Assembly (NCBI RefSeq): GCF_000147815.2
Contig: NC_015957.1
Location: 8,866,001-8,930,000, forward strand
Origin: Streptomyces violaceusniger Tu 4113
GTDB taxonomy: Bacteria > Actinomycetota > Actinomycetes > Streptomycetales > Streptomycetaceae
Length of the DNA: 64,000 nt
Direction of reading: 5' to 3'
The translations under genes were made by a program, and so were the position numbers. Shown one piece after another: positions 45,033-56,085 of this stretch. Within the stretch, counting starts at the first letter, position 1. Each line of letters begins with the position of its first letter. A model generated the notes under the pieces. That model saw only the letters and a program-made list of their open reading frames with translations, made no database searches and was not told the origin of the DNA.

Positions 45033-45217
45033 TGTGCGGCTCCTGAAGAAGCTCCGTCATAACGCCGTATCCGTAACCGTATCCGGCACGGACAGAGTGA
45101 CAGACGGACCGCCCTCATATGCACCTGGTTACGCAAGTGAACCGCGATAAGGGGAAAATTCATGTGTCCGGCGGGCCGGTCGACCTGAAATCCGGTGCGG
45201 GGTCGTATCCTTGCCCG

Positions 45218-47107
<1,890 letters not shown>

Positions 47108-47136
47108 GGCATCCTCCGGGGCCCGCCTCATTGCTT

Positions 47137-47154
47137 GGTGACTCGCGAGTAACC
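47137..47154. promoter_or_regulatory. palindromic operator candidate upstream of fadD
   Basis: GGTGACTCGCGAGTAACC is an 18-bp palindrome with one mismatched pair around a perfect ACTCGCGAGT core, 30 bp upstream of the GTG. Such TetR-type sites often control acyl-CoA ligase genes. The regulator is not nearby. Confidence 0.6.
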
Positions 47155-47351
47155 TTCGAGTGATGATCAGAGTAGGGGCCGAATCCTTACCGCGTAAGGG
47201 GTGAGCGTCACGTTGTTCTCACGAGATGCCCAAGAGGTTCCCCCGCACACAGCAGGCCCGGCGCATCCATCACGCCAGGCCCGCTGACCACACTCGTTCC
47301 GTGGGCTGCCCCCTCACCCTTGCCAGGGCTCCGCGCCCGCCCGGGGCGGCC

Positions 47352-49229
47352 CTACTTCTTCGCCTTGGCGTCCTTACCGTCGGAGTCGGAGGACAGCACC
47401 GCGATGAAGGCCTCCTGCGGGACCTCCACGTTGCCGACCATCTTCATCCGCTTCTTGCCTTCCTTCTGCTTCTCCAGCAGCTTCCGCTTACGGGAGATGT
47501 CACCGCCGTAGCACTTGGCGAGGACGTCCTTACGGATGGCACGGACCGTCTCACGGGCGATGACCCGGGAGCCGATGGCCGCCTGGATGGGCACCTCGAA
47601 GTTCTGCCGCGGGATGAGCTCGCGCAGCTTGGCGACCAGCCGGACGCCGTACGCGTACGCCTTGTCCTTGTGGGTGATCGCCGAGAACGCGTCCACCTTG
47701 TCGCCGTGCAGCAGGATGTCGACCTTGACCAGCTCCGAGGTCTGCTCACCGGTGGGCTCGTAGTCCAGCGAGGCATAGCCGCGGGTCTTGGACTTGAGCT
47801 GGTCGAAGAAGTCGAAGACGACCTCGGCCAGCGGCAGGGTGTAGCGGATCTCGACCCGGTCCTCGGAGAGGTAGTCCATGCCGAGCAGCACCCCGCGGCG
47901 GTTCTGGCACAGCTCCATGATCGCGCCGATGAACTCGCTCGGGGCGAGGATCGTGCCCCGGACGACCGGCTCGTGCACCGTGTCGATCTTGCCCACGGGG
48001 AACTCGCTGGGGTTGGTCACCGTGTGCTCGCTGCCGTCCTCCATCTCCACCCGGTAGACCACGTTGGGTGCGGTGGCGATCAGGTCGAGATTGAATTCGC
48101 GCTCCAGGCGCTCACGGACGACCTCCAGGTGCAGCAGCCCGAGGAAGCCGACGCGGAAGCCGAAGCCGAGGGCGGCCGAGGTCTCCGGTTCGTAGACCAG
48201 CGCGGCATCGTTGAGCTGCAGCTTGTCCAGGGCCTCGCGCAGCTCCGGGTAGTCGGAGCCGTCCAGCGGATACAGCCCCGAGAACACCATCGGCTTCGGG
48301 TCCTTGTAACCGCCCAGAGCCTCCTGCGCACCGCGGGTGACCTGGGTGATCGTGTCCCCGACCTTGGACTGGCGGACATCCTTCACACCGGTGATCAGAT
48401 AGCCCACCTCGCCCACGGAGAGCCCGTCGGCGGGGGTCATCTCCGGGGAGTTGGTGCCGATCTCCAGTAGCTCATGGGCGGCGCCGGTGGACATCATCTT
48501 GATCCGCTCGCGCTTGCTGAGCGTGCCGTCGACGACCTTCACATAGGTCACGACGCCCCGGTAGGCGTCATAGACGGAGTCGAAGATCATCGCGCGGGCG
48601 GGGGCGTCATAAACGCCCACCGGGGGCGGAACGAGCTCGACGACCCGGTCCAGCAGCTCGGCCACGCCCTCACCGGTCTTCGCGGAGACCCTGAGCACGT
48701 CGGAGGTGTCGCAGCCGATGAGATGCGCCAGCTCGGCGGCGTACTTCTCGGGCTGGGCGGCGGGCAGGTCGATCTTGTTGAGGACCGGGATGATCGTGAG
48801 GTCGTTCTCCATCGCCAGATAGAGGTTGGCGAGGGTCTGGGCCTCGATGCCCTGGGCCGCGTCGACCAGCAGGAGGCAGCCCTCACAGGCAGCGAGGGAG
48901 CGCGAGACCTCATAGGTGAAGTCCACATGGCCGGGGGTGTCGATCATGTTGAGGATGTGGGTGGCCGGCTCGCCGCCCTCGTCCTTCGTCGGCGCCCAGG
49001 GCAGCCGGACCGCCTGGGACTTGATCGTGATGCCGCGCTCGCGCTCGATGTCCATGCGGTCGAGGTACTGCGCGCGCATCTGCCGCTGATCAACCACACC
49101 GGTCAGCTGGAGCATGCGGTCGGCGAGCGTCGACTTGCCGTGGTCGATGTGCGCGATGATGCAGAAGTTACGGATCAGAGCCGGATCGGTACGGCTAGGC
49201 TCCGGCACATTGGTAGGGGTCGCGGGCAC
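47352..49229 (-). CDS. lepA: elongation factor 4 (LepA)
   Basis: This encodes 625 residues from GTG 49229, AGGACC upstream. The GTPase has [17 protein letters not shown] and N-K-I-D-L-P; EF-G-like domains follow, and the LepA-specific C-terminus has [19 protein letters not shown]. LepA back-translocates or helps assemble ribosomes. It is divergent from rpsT, the common actinobacterial arrangement. Confidence 0.97.
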   Translation of the reverse strand: MPATPTNVPEPSRTDPALIRNFCIIAHIDHGKSTLADRMLQLTGVVDQRQMRAQYLDRMDIERERGITIKSQAVRLPWAPTKDEGGEPATHILNMIDTPGHVDFTYEVSRSLAACEGCLLLVDAAQGIEAQTLANLYLAMENDLTIIPVLNKIDLPAAQPEKYAAELAHLIGCDTSDVLRVSAKTGEGVAELLDRVVELVPPPVGVYDAPARAMIFDSVYDAYRGVVTYVKVVDGTLSKRERIKMMSTGAAHELLEIGTNSPEMTPADGLSVGEVGYLITGVKDVRQSKVGDTITQVTRGAQEALGGYKDPKPMVFSGLYPLDGSDYPELREALDKLQLNDAALVYEPETSAALGFGFRVGFLGLLHLEVVRERLEREFNLDLIATAPNVVYRVEMEDGSEHTVTNPSEFPVGKIDTVHEPVVRGTILAPSEFIGAIMELCQNRRGVLLGMDYLSEDRVEIRYTLPLAEVVFDFFDQLKSKTRGYASLDYEPTGEQTSELVKVDILLHGDKVDAFSAITHKDKAYAYGVRLVAKLRELIPRQNFEVPIQAAIGSRVIARETVRAIRKDVLAKCYGGDISRKRKLLEKQKEGKKRMKMVGNVEVPQEAFIAVLSSDSDGKDAKAKK

Positions 49230-49316
49230 GCAGGGTCCTGTGTCTAGGCGGGACTCGGTGTTATCGGTATGGGTCAGTCCCGTCCATGGTCCCATGAATG
49301 GCGACCTCTTCCGGGT

Positions 49317-49346
49317 TTGGGACGCCATGGACCCTGCTGGTAACCT
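49317..49346 (+). promoter_or_regulatory. rpsT promoter candidate
   Basis: TTGGGA (49317-49322) and TAACCT (49341-49346) with an 18-bp spacer resemble a vegetative promoter. The leader to rpsT would be about 115 nt. Confidence 0.45.
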
Positions 49347-49467
49347 GGCCGACTGTGTCTCGTGCCCCTCGCTGACGGACACCTCCATGGACTCTCATGG
49401 ACACCTCCGCGGGCACGGACGCACACCGAAGCAAGCGAAACCCAACGAACCTGCGAAGGCTTTCTAC

Positions 49468-49734
49468 GTGGCGAACATCAAGTCCCAGATCAAGCGGAAC
49501 AAGACGAACGAGAAGGCGCGCCAGCGCAACAAGGCGGTCAAGTCCGAGCTGAAGACCGCCATCCGCCGCACCCGCGAGGCCGTGGCCGCCGGTGACGCCG
49601 AGAAGGCCACCGAAGCCGCCCGCGCCGCCGGGCGCAAGCTCGACAAGGCCGTCAGCAAGGGTGTTCTGCACAAGAACAACGCCGCCAACAAGAAGTCGGC
49701 GATCGCCCAGCAGGTCGCCGGTCTCAAGGGCTGA
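49468..49734 (+). CDS. rpsT: 30S ribosomal protein S20
   Basis: This encodes 88 residues from GTG 49468 ([14 protein letters not shown]). Length and lysine/arginine content are as expected for S20, which binds 16S rRNA helices 9 and 44. A strong intrinsic terminator lies downstream. Confidence 0.97.
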   Translation: MANIKSQIKRNKTNEKARQRNKAVKSELKTAIRRTREAVAAGDAEKATEAARAAGRKLDKAVSKGVLHKNNAANKKSAIAQQVAGLKG

Positions 49735-49924
49735 CACCCTCCCGGCCGATCTCGAAGGCTGACCCTTCCGGGGCACACCGCCCCACCCCGCCGCCGTTTG
49801 GGCACAGCGGTCCCTCTCACCCGCTCCGACCGGCAGCCGAGAGCTTCTTCAGCTCTCTCAGCGGCACCGCGCCGCACGCGGCCTGCGTTCGCCACGCGGG
49901 TGCGGCGCACTCGATCGACGCGAA

Positions 49925-49965
49925 GGCCCCGCGCCTGTCCTTTCCCCAAGGACAGCGCGGGGCTT
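49925..49965 (+). terminator. rpsT terminator
   Basis: GGCCCCGCGCCTGTCC pairs with GGACAGCGCGGGGC across an 8-9 nt loop (one bulge), followed by TTTCGCGCTT. It is a strong rho-independent terminator. Confidence 0.88.
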
Positions 49966-49993
49966 TCGCGCTTAATTCGGGTATGTTCACGTC

Positions 49994-51007
49994 ATGTCGA
50001 CACCGGGGGAAACACCCAATCCGTACGGCCCGCCGCAGCCGCCCCAACCCCCTCAGCCCCCTCAGCCACCTCAGCAGAGCTCGCCGCAGGGCCCTCCGCA
50101 GAGTGCGTCGCCGAGCCCGCCGGAGATTCTGTCTCAGGGGCCCCACGGGTCACCGCAGGGGCCGCCGCAGAGCCCGCCGCCCGGCCCGTACGGTCAGGTG
50201 CCGCCCCAGCCTCAGCCGCCCCAGCACTCTCCGTACGCGTACGCCCAGCCGACGATGCCGTCCATCCCCCTGGGCGGTGGGTACGGGCCGATGGGCATGC
50301 CACCCGGGGCTCCGCCCACGGGCTCCGGAGGCGGGGGCGGCGGCAAGGGCTGGCTGTGGGGGCTGGGCGGGGCCGTCGTCGCCTCGGCGGTCTGGGCCGG
50401 GGTGCTGTTCGCCACGGGAGGGTTCGAAGACGGGACGAAGGCCGATCTCGCGGGCTACCGCTATCGGACCAATCTGTGCACCCCGACGGATACCCAGCCC
50501 TTCGAGGACGCCGGGTACGAGCAGAAGGACCAGAGCGGGTCGTCGTCGACATCGACGTCGAACCCGCAGCACAGCAGCTCCGAGAACGCCGCGCTGGACT
50601 CGATGACCTGCAATATCGACTTCGAGCCGAGCGGCTCGAGCAGCAGCGACTACTCCTCGGTCTGGCTCTACACCACGGCGTCGCTGCACAAGAAGACCAA
50701 CCCCGGGCCGGAGTTCGAGGCCCAGTACCGGTCGTACGAGGACCAGAAGACGTCCGCCTACAGCTACGAGGTGAGCCCGGTCAGCGGGCTGGGCGACGAA
50801 GCGTATGTGGTGAAGCAGAAAAACAGCAGCAGCTCCAACACCGGCGCCTATGTGATCCTCGCCGTGCGGGACGGCTGGATGACCTATCAGTCGACCTGGT
50901 CGCAGTATGTGTCGTCCTCGTCCAGCGGCTCGGCCAAGACGCCCGAGGAAGCCACCGAGCTGCTCAAGAAGAGCGCCGAGTCGACGCTGGAGAAGATGAA
51001 GGCGTAA
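49994..51007 (+). CDS. Pro-rich membrane protein with Ser-rich outer domain
   Basis: This encodes 337 residues. The N-terminus (1-110) is a P-P-Q-P-type run, then G-G-G-G-G-G-K-G-W and one transmembrane helix (about 118-136). The outer domain (140-337) has two Cys (N-L-C-T-P and M-T-C-N-I), several Ser-rich stretches, and ends K-S-A-E-S-T-L-E-K-M-K-A. This is a common actinobacterial membrane-protein layout with no known function. A duplicated 30-bp segment follows the stop. Confidence 0.85.
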   Translation: MSTPGETPNPYGPPQPPQPPQPPQPPQQSSPQGPPQSASPSPPEILSQGPHGSPQGPPQSPPPGPYGQVPPQPQPPQHSPYAYAQPTMPSIPLGGGYGPMGMPPGAPPTGSGGGGGGKGWLWGLGGAVVASAVWAGVLFATGGFEDGTKADLAGYRYRTNLCTPTDTQPFEDAGYEQKDQSGSSSTSTSNPQHSSSENAALDSMTCNIDFEPSGSSSSDYSSVWLYTTASLHKKTNPGPEFEAQYRSYEDQKTSAYSYEVSPVSGLGDEAYVVKQKNSSSSNTGAYVILAVRDGWMTYQSTWSQYVSSSSSGSAKTPEEATELLKKSAESTLEKMKA

Positions 51008-51115
51008 CTCGCGGGGCCGAGCCGGGGCCGCCGCTCCGATCGGATGCGGAGGGCCGATCCCGGGCCGCCGCTCGGATCGGATGCGGATTGCCGCAGGCGG
51101 CCCCTCGGCCAGGGC

Positions 51116-52111
51116 CTACGGCTGACCTCGGCCCGCCCGGGCGGCGCGGACGATCGTGACGACCGCCTTCTCCAGGGCATACGCCGGATCGTCTCCGCCG
51201 CCCTTGACCCCCGCGTCGGCCTCGGCGACGGCGCGCAGCGCGACCGCCACTCCATCCGCCGACCAGCCGCGCATCTGCTGCCGCACCCGGTCTATCTTCC
51301 ACGGCGGCATGCCCAGCTCACGGGCGAGATCGCCGGGGCGGGCGTTGCGCGGCGCCGAGGCCAGCTTGCCGATCGCGCGCACGCCCTGGGCCAGGGCGCT
51401 GGTGATCAGCACCGGCGGCACCCCGGTGGAGACCGCCCAGCGCAGCGCCTCCAGCGCCTCGGCCGCACGGCCCTCGACCGCGCGGTCGGCGACGGTGAAG
51501 CTGGACGCCTCGGCGCGGCCGGTGTAGTAGCGGGCGACGATGGCCTCGTCGATCGTGCCCTCGACATCGGCCACGAGCTGGGAGACCGCGCTGGCCAGCT
51601 CGCGCAGATCGCTCCCGATGGCGTCGACCAGAGCCTGGCATGCCTCGGGGGTGGCGGACCGGCCGGTGGCGCGGAACTCCGAGCGCACGAACGCCAGTCG
51701 GTCGGCGGGCTTGGTCATCTTGGGGCAGGCGACCTCGCGCGCCCCGGCCTTACGGGCGGCGTCGAGCAGCCCCTTGCCCTTGGCCGCGCCCGCGTGCAGC
51801 AGCACCAGCGTGATCTCCTCGGCGGGGGCGCCGAGATAGCCCTTCACGTCCTTGATCGTGTCGGCCGACAGATCCTGTGCGTTCCGCACCACGACCACCT
51901 TGCGCTCGGCGAAGAGCGAGGGGCTGGTGAGCTCGGCGAGGGTGCCGGGCTGGAGCGCGTCGGGCATCAGGTCGCGCACATCGGTGTCGGGGTCGGCCGC
52001 GCGGGCAGCCGCCACCACCTGCTGCACGGCGCGGTCGAGCAGCAGCTCCTCCTGGCCCACGGCGAGCGTCACGGGGGCGAGCGGATCGTCGGTCGTCGTC
52101 TTCCTGGCCAT
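51116..52111 (-). CDS. holA: DNA polymerase III subunit delta
   Basis: This encodes 331 residues from ATG 52111. It has the delta signature A-V-G-Q-E-E-L-L-L-D-R-A-V, A-E-R-K-V-V-V-V-R-N-A, C-P-K-M-T-K-P-A and A-L-R-W-A-V-S-T-G in the C-terminal collar. It opens the beta clamp in the loader. It is divergent from a small conserved gene and convergent with the Pro-rich protein. Confidence 0.95.
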   Translation of the reverse strand: MARKTTTDDPLAPVTLAVGQEELLLDRAVQQVVAAARAADPDTDVRDLMPDALQPGTLAELTSPSLFAERKVVVVRNAQDLSADTIKDVKGYLGAPAEEITLVLLHAGAAKGKGLLDAARKAGAREVACPKMTKPADRLAFVRSEFRATGRSATPEACQALVDAIGSDLRELASAVSQLVADVEGTIDEAIVARYYTGRAEASSFTVADRAVEGRAAEALEALRWAVSTGVPPVLITSALAQGVRAIGKLASAPRNARPGDLARELGMPPWKIDRVRQQMRGWSADGVAVALRAVAEADAGVKGGGDDPAYALEKAVVTIVRAARAGRGQP

Positions 52112-52165
52112 CGCGGTCCAGCATCCCACGGACCACCGACAACCCCGCCGCGTACTGCCGTCCGG

Positions 52166-52444
52166 ATGTCCGACAATGTTCCGGTGATCGATGAAGGACC
52201 GACCGGCGCCCGGCACATCCTGGTGCTGCCCGACCGCGACGCCGCGGAGGAGGTGGCCGAGGCTCTGCCGGAGCGCTTCGGCATCGCCCAGGAGCCCCAG
52301 TTGGTGCGGGAAGCGCTGGCGGGCGAGGACGACGCCGAGGACGCCCAGTGGCTGGTGGTGATCGAGGACCCGGCCAAGCGCCTGGACCCGGCGGCGCTGG
52401 ACGCGCTCGCGGACGAGTACGACGGCTGGCTGGAGGCCGAATAG
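52166..52444 (+). CDS. small acidic conserved hypothetical protein
   Basis: This encodes 92 residues from ATG 52166, divergent from holA. It is acidic (D/E-rich) with H-I-L-V-L-P-D-R-D-A-A-E-E-V-A-E-A-L and L-V-V-I-E-D-P-A-K, a small alpha/beta pattern. No function can be named. After the stop there is a GAAGGCGGTCGCT repeat (about 52490-52530). Confidence 0.75.
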   Translation: MSDNVPVIDEGPTGARHILVLPDRDAAEEVAEALPERFGIAQEPQLVREALAGEDDAEDAQWLVVIEDPAKRLDPAALDALADEYDGWLEAE

Positions 52445-52540
52445 CCTGGCCCCTGGCCAGGGTCATGGCTCATCGTGGTCACTGAAGGTCGTCGTTGAAG
52501 GCGGTCGCTGAAGGCGGTCGCTGAAGAGGGGGCTCCGAGG

Positions 52541-53083
52541 ATGAGTGGGACTGTGACGGCAGTCAGCAGCAATGGCGAGTACTCGTTCACCAAGCCGAAC
52601 CGGGACGGCATCACACTGCTCGCCGGCCTCGGTGTCGAGGGCGACGTCCATGCCGGCGTGACGGTCAAGCACCGCTCACGCGTCGCCCAGGACCCCACCC
52701 AGCCGAACCTGCGCCAAGTCCACCTCATCCATGAAGAGCTCTTCGCCGAGGTCGGTGCCGAGGGATTCAAGGTTTTGCCCGGTGACCTCGGCGAGAACAT
52801 CACCACCCGTGGCATCGATCTGCTCGGCCTGCCGGTCGGCACGCTGCTGCGCATCGGCGATGACGCGGTGCTGGAGGTGACCGGCCTCCGCAATCCCTGT
52901 CTGCAGATCGACACCTTCCGGAACGGGCTCCTGAAGCGGGTCGTCGGCCGCGATGAGGCCGGGAACATCGTGCGCAAGGCCGGAATCATGAGCATCGTGA
53001 AGGAAGGCGGCACGGTGCGCCCGGGCGACACGGTCACAGCAGAGCTCCCCACCGGCCCCCACCACCCCCTGGACCGGGTCTGA
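52541..53083 (+). CDS. MOSC domain protein
   Basis: This encodes 180 residues. The N-terminal V-S-S-N-G-E-Y-S-F-T-K, G-L-G-V-E-G-D-V-H-A-G and the MOSC end T-G-L-R-N-P-C-L-Q-I-D-T-F identify it, with the conserved Cys in N-P-C that carries sulfur in molybdenum-cofactor sulfurases. The role here is unknown (YiiM-like detoxification is possible). It is the first gene of the variable segment after holA. Confidence 0.9.
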   Translation: MSGTVTAVSSNGEYSFTKPNRDGITLLAGLGVEGDVHAGVTVKHRSRVAQDPTQPNLRQVHLIHEELFAEVGAEGFKVLPGDLGENITTRGIDLLGLPVGTLLRIGDDAVLEVTGLRNPCLQIDTFRNGLLKRVVGRDEAGNIVRKAGIMSIVKEGGTVRPGDTVTAELPTGPHHPLDRV

Positions 53084-53125
53084 CGGCTTCCCGGCGGGGC
53101 GGGATCGTCCGGGGCACATTCTTCC

Positions 53126-53236
53126 GGAGGCGTCCGTTCCGGAGGCGTCTGCTCCGGAGGCGTCTGCTCCGGAGGCGTCTGCTCCGGAGGCGTCTGCTCC
53201 GGAGGCGTCTGCTCCGGAGGCGTCTGCTCCGGAGGC
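53126..53236 (+). repeat. 15-bp tandem repeat
   Basis: Seven copies of GGAGGCGTCTGCTCC (the first has one or two changes) plus a partial eighth, 43 bp after the MOSC stop. Units are exact from 53141. Confidence 0.95.
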
Positions 53237-53283
53237 ACTCAAATTCCCGTGCGCGACATCCGGCCGGGCCCCACACTGCGCGC

Positions 53284-54219
53284 ATGGAGGAAGCCTCCGG
53301 CCCCGGGGCCGTCACGCCCGCACCGCAGTCGAGTGAGCTACTGGGGCATCCGCCCGATGCGCGGCTGCTGATCGTCAACTGCGATGACTTCGGCATGTAT
53401 CCGGCGATCAACGCCGCGGTGATCGAGTCGATCGAAGAGGGCATCGCCAGTTCATGCAGTCTGATGGTCCCGTGTCCCGCGGCGCCGCAGGCCATGAAAC
53501 TGCTCGGCCGACGGCCGCGGATCCCGTTCGGAATCCATCTCACCCTGGTGTGCGAGATGCCCGACTACCGATGGGGGCCGATCGCCGCCAGGGAACGAGT
53601 TCCCTCAGTGCTGGACCCCGAGGGTGAACTGTTCCCACCGACGCTCGCCGGACGGGCGGCCCTGCTCGGCCAGGCCCGGCTCGATGAGATCGAGTTCGAG
53701 TTCCGCGCCCAGATCAATGCCGTCGCCGACGCCGGGCTCACGCCGACCCATCTGGACTTCCACTGCCTGGCCGATGGCGGCCGCGAAGACATCCTCGACC
53801 TGACGGTAGGGCTGGCCGCGGAGTACGGCCTCGCGGTCCGGGTCTGGCTCGAACCCGCGCGCCAGAGGATGCGGCACCGGGGGCTGCCGGTCACCGATAA
53901 CGACTTCCTGGACAGCTTCTCGCTCGCCATCGAGGGAAAGGCGGCCCGATACGTTCAGATGCTGCGCGACCTGCCTGCCGGGCTCAATGAATGGGCGGTG
54001 CACCCGAGTGTGGGAAACCAGGATTCGCAGGCCGTCGACGATGGCTGGCGCGTGCGCCGGACGGACTACGAGTTCCTGATATCGCCTCAGGCCCGTGAAA
54101 TTCTCCAACAGGAGGACATCTTTGTAATCGACTACCGGACGATCCAACGCGTCTGGGGCATGACTCTGACGCCGGAGAAGCCCGCTACGACCTTCATTCG
54201 TCCTGCGCCAGGGCCTTGA
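53284..54219 (+). CDS. YdjC/ChbG family carbohydrate deacetylase
   Basis: This encodes 311 residues. N-C-D-D-F-G-M-Y-P-A (metal Asp pair), F-G-I-H-L-T-L (His ligand) and T-H-L-D-F-H-C (His ligand) are the ChbG/HpnK active site, which removes acetyl groups from chito-oligosaccharides. There is no signal peptide. The gene ends overlapping a truncated DJ-1 gene on the other strand. Confidence 0.9.
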   Translation: MEEASGPGAVTPAPQSSELLGHPPDARLLIVNCDDFGMYPAINAAVIESIEEGIASSCSLMVPCPAAPQAMKLLGRRPRIPFGIHLTLVCEMPDYRWGPIAARERVPSVLDPEGELFPPTLAGRAALLGQARLDEIEFEFRAQINAVADAGLTPTHLDFHCLADGGREDILDLTVGLAAEYGLAVRVWLEPARQRMRHRGLPVTDNDFLDSFSLAIEGKAARYVQMLRDLPAGLNEWAVHPSVGNQDSQAVDDGWRVRRTDYEFLISPQAREILQQEDIFVIDYRTIQRVWGMTLTPEKPATTFIRPAPGP

Positions 54220-54508
54220 CGAGTTCTTTCGCGAGAGGGCCCGAAGAAGCCGGATTCTGCCCGGTGAAGAGGTTGCGGTCCACGACCGTATAGGGCTCCC
54301 AGGCGGGACCCCGCGAGTATTGGGTGGGCAGCGTCTTCAGCTCGTCCTCCAGCAGCCACTCGGCTTTGTCGGCGAGACCGACGTCGGCCTCCTCTTCATT
54401 GCAGAAACCCGTCAGACGGTAGTCGGCGAACGGTGTGTCGCCGTTCGCGTCACGGGTGGCGAGGAGAGCGGCGGGACTTTCGTATTTCCTCCCCGCTTCC
54501 GGCTTCAT
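54194..54508 (-). pseudogene. truncated DJ-1/PfpI family gene (3' part)
   Basis: The frame encodes the C-terminal half of a type 1 glutamine amidotransferase-like (Hsp31/YhbO) protein: L-T-G-F-C-N-E-E-E-A-D-V-G-L-A-D-K, L-L-E-D-E-L and D-R-N-L-F-T-G-Q-N-P-A-S-S-G. The N-terminal half with the nucleophile Cys is missing. Similarity stops near 54475, exactly where a 52-bp sequence repeated at 55251 begins, so the break may be a recombination junction. Confidence 0.75.
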
Positions 54509-54527
54509 CTCAGCCGAAGCGGCGAGG
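54476..54527. repeat. 52-bp direct repeat, left copy
   Basis: 54476-54527 matches 55251-55302 at about 45 of 52 positions in the same orientation, beginning ACTTTCGTATTTCC. It sits between the truncated DJ-1 gene and an acetyltransferase stop. Confidence 0.75.
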
Positions 54528-55055
54528 TCAGTCGCCGAGGACCCGCTCCCACAGCAGCCCGTCCCGCCAGCTCCCGTCGAGAAAGATCGAGGAGTGCGCG
54601 ACGCCGTACGGACTGAACCCGTTGCGGCGCAGCACCCGCTGCGACGGCAGATTCTCCAGATTGGTGGACGCCTCGGCGCGGTGCAACCCGAGTTCGTCCG
54701 TCATCACCCGCAGTACAAGCCCGACGGCGTGCCCGGCGTGCCCTTGATTCTGGGCGACGCTGGCGATCCAATATCCGACCGAGCCACGACGCAGGTGCGG
54801 CTGCGGCAGGATGCCTCCGACGGTGACCTGCCCGATCACCTCGTCGTCGGCGAGCACCACGCCCGGCCAGACCGAGCCGGCTCGGTATCCGGCCAGCAGG
54901 CTGTCGATCCGCTCCGCCTGGCCCTCCGGGGTCAAGAAGTCGGCCGGCTGGGCCGGTTCCCACGGCCGGAAAGCCTCGAAGTCCCGCACCCGATGCGCGG
55001 CTATCGGGCCGGCGTCGGTGGGCTCGATCAGGCGGATTCTGGTGCTGCTGCGCAT
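54528..55055 (-). CDS. GNAT N-acetyltransferase (RimJ-like)
   Basis: This encodes 175 residues from ATG 55055. R-I-R-L-I-E-P-T-D-A at the N-terminus, G-S-V-G-Y-W-I-A-S, G-H-A-G-H-A-V-G-L-V-L in the CoA loop and N-L-P-S-Q-R-V-L-R-R-N-G-F at the C-terminal end fit the RimJ group. It is enclosed by the 52-bp direct repeats, so it may have arrived as a unit. Confidence 0.88.
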   Translation of the reverse strand: MRSSTRIRLIEPTDAGPIAAHRVRDFEAFRPWEPAQPADFLTPEGQAERIDSLLAGYRAGSVWPGVVLADDEVIGQVTVGGILPQPHLRRGSVGYWIASVAQNQGHAGHAVGLVLRVMTDELGLHRAEASTNLENLPSQRVLRRNGFSPYGVAHSSIFLDGSWRDGLLWERVLGD

Positions 55056-55250
55056 GGGCTGATCCTCGTCGCGGTGCGTCGGATGAGACGGCCAGCCTAT
55101 GCAAGGGTCCCCGCGCCGCCGCGCCCTACGCTCGCCGGAGGATCGAGTTGATCGCGCAGCTTGTGTTCTCGATGCCCTGCACGCAGAAAGTGCCTTCCGC
55201 TTAGACCGACAGAACCCCTTGAAAAGGTTCATCGTCCCAGCTCAGAAGGA

Positions 55251-55302
55251 ACTTTCGTATTTCCTTCCCGCTTGCGGCCTCATCTCAAACGAAACGGTGA
55301 GG
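55251..55302. repeat. 52-bp direct repeat, right copy
   Basis: See the left copy at 54476. Here it precedes the start of the second acetyltransferase gene at 55316 by about 14 bp, so it could carry its promoter or ribosome region. Confidence 0.75.
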
Positions 55303-55315
55303 CTAAGCTCTCGCC

Positions 55316-55846
55316 GTGGACGACACGACACCTGGCATGCGCGTCAGGCCGGGCGGCCTGGCCGACGCGCCGGCCATCCTGGACATGCTCGACTCCGCGG
55401 TGGCCTGGATGAACGGTCGCGGCAACACCGAGCAGTGGGGCACGACGCCGTATTCGCAGAAGACCGGCGGGGTGGCGCGGGTCGAGCGGTACACGACCGA
55501 GAATGCCCCGTATATCGCGGAGTTGGACGGAACGCCCGTCGGGGCCATGGTGCTGGACTCCGGGCCCAGCCCGCAGGTGCCGATCGCACCGGCCAAGGAA
55601 CCCGAGCGGTACGTCCGGATGCTGGTCTCCGACCGACGACACGCCGGCCTGGGCATCGGGGCGGCGCTGCTGGCACACGCCGTCGAGGAGACCCGGCGGG
55701 CCGGCGTGGGGCTGCTGCGGGTCGACTGCTGGGCGGGCGGCGGGGGCGAACTGGTCGCGTTCTACGAGCGCAACGGTTTCACCGCCACCGACCGCTTCCT
55801 GTCCGGGGCCTGGCCCGGACAGGTGCTGGCCCGGCGGGTCGACTGA
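55316..55846 (+). CDS. GNAT N-acetyltransferase
   Basis: This encodes 176 residues from GTG 55316. M-L-V-S-D-R-R-H-A-G-L-G-I-G-A-A-L-L is the CoA-binding segment; V-A-F-Y-E-R-N-G-F is the terminal motif. An N-terminal W-M-N-G-R-G-N-T-E-Q-W-G segment is like those of small-molecule acetyltransferases. The substrate is unknown. Confidence 0.9.
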   Translation: MDDTTPGMRVRPGGLADAPAILDMLDSAVAWMNGRGNTEQWGTTPYSQKTGGVARVERYTTENAPYIAELDGTPVGAMVLDSGPSPQVPIAPAKEPERYVRMLVSDRRHAGLGIGAALLAHAVEETRRAGVGLLRVDCWAGGGGELVAFYERNGFTATDRFLSGAWPGQVLARRVD

Positions 55847-55887
55847 CGGCACGGGCAGGCAGAGCGGGGCAGGGCAGCGCGCCACAG

Positions 55888-55915
55888 TGGCATCACATGG
55901 CACCACGTGGCACCA
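55888..55915. promoter_or_regulatory. upstream octamer array
   Basis: TGGCATCA, TGGCACCA and TGGCACCA at 55888, 55898 and 55908, spaced 10 bp, match the octamers at the RHH gene start. More GGCACC/GGCGCC words follow to about 55990. Confidence 0.6.
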
Positions 55916-56055
55916 CCAGAGGCACCAGAGCACCCGAGGCGCCGCATGGCGCCGCATGGCGCCGCATTGATGCAATTCGGCACCAACACGTTTCCGCAGA
56001 CCAGAGCCACCTGACGCACCCCGGGCCACGGCCGCACCCCTTACGGCCTTGCGCG

Positions 56056-56085
56056 TGGCGCCATTGTGGTGCCACTATGGCGTCA
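56056..56085. promoter_or_regulatory. RHH operator array over the start codon
   Basis: Three octamers TGGCGCCA, TGGTGCCA and TGGCGTCA at 56056, 56067 and 56078, spaced 11 bp, with the last ending on the A of ATG. One helical-turn spacing is typical of ribbon-helix-helix operator arrays. Confidence 0.75.
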
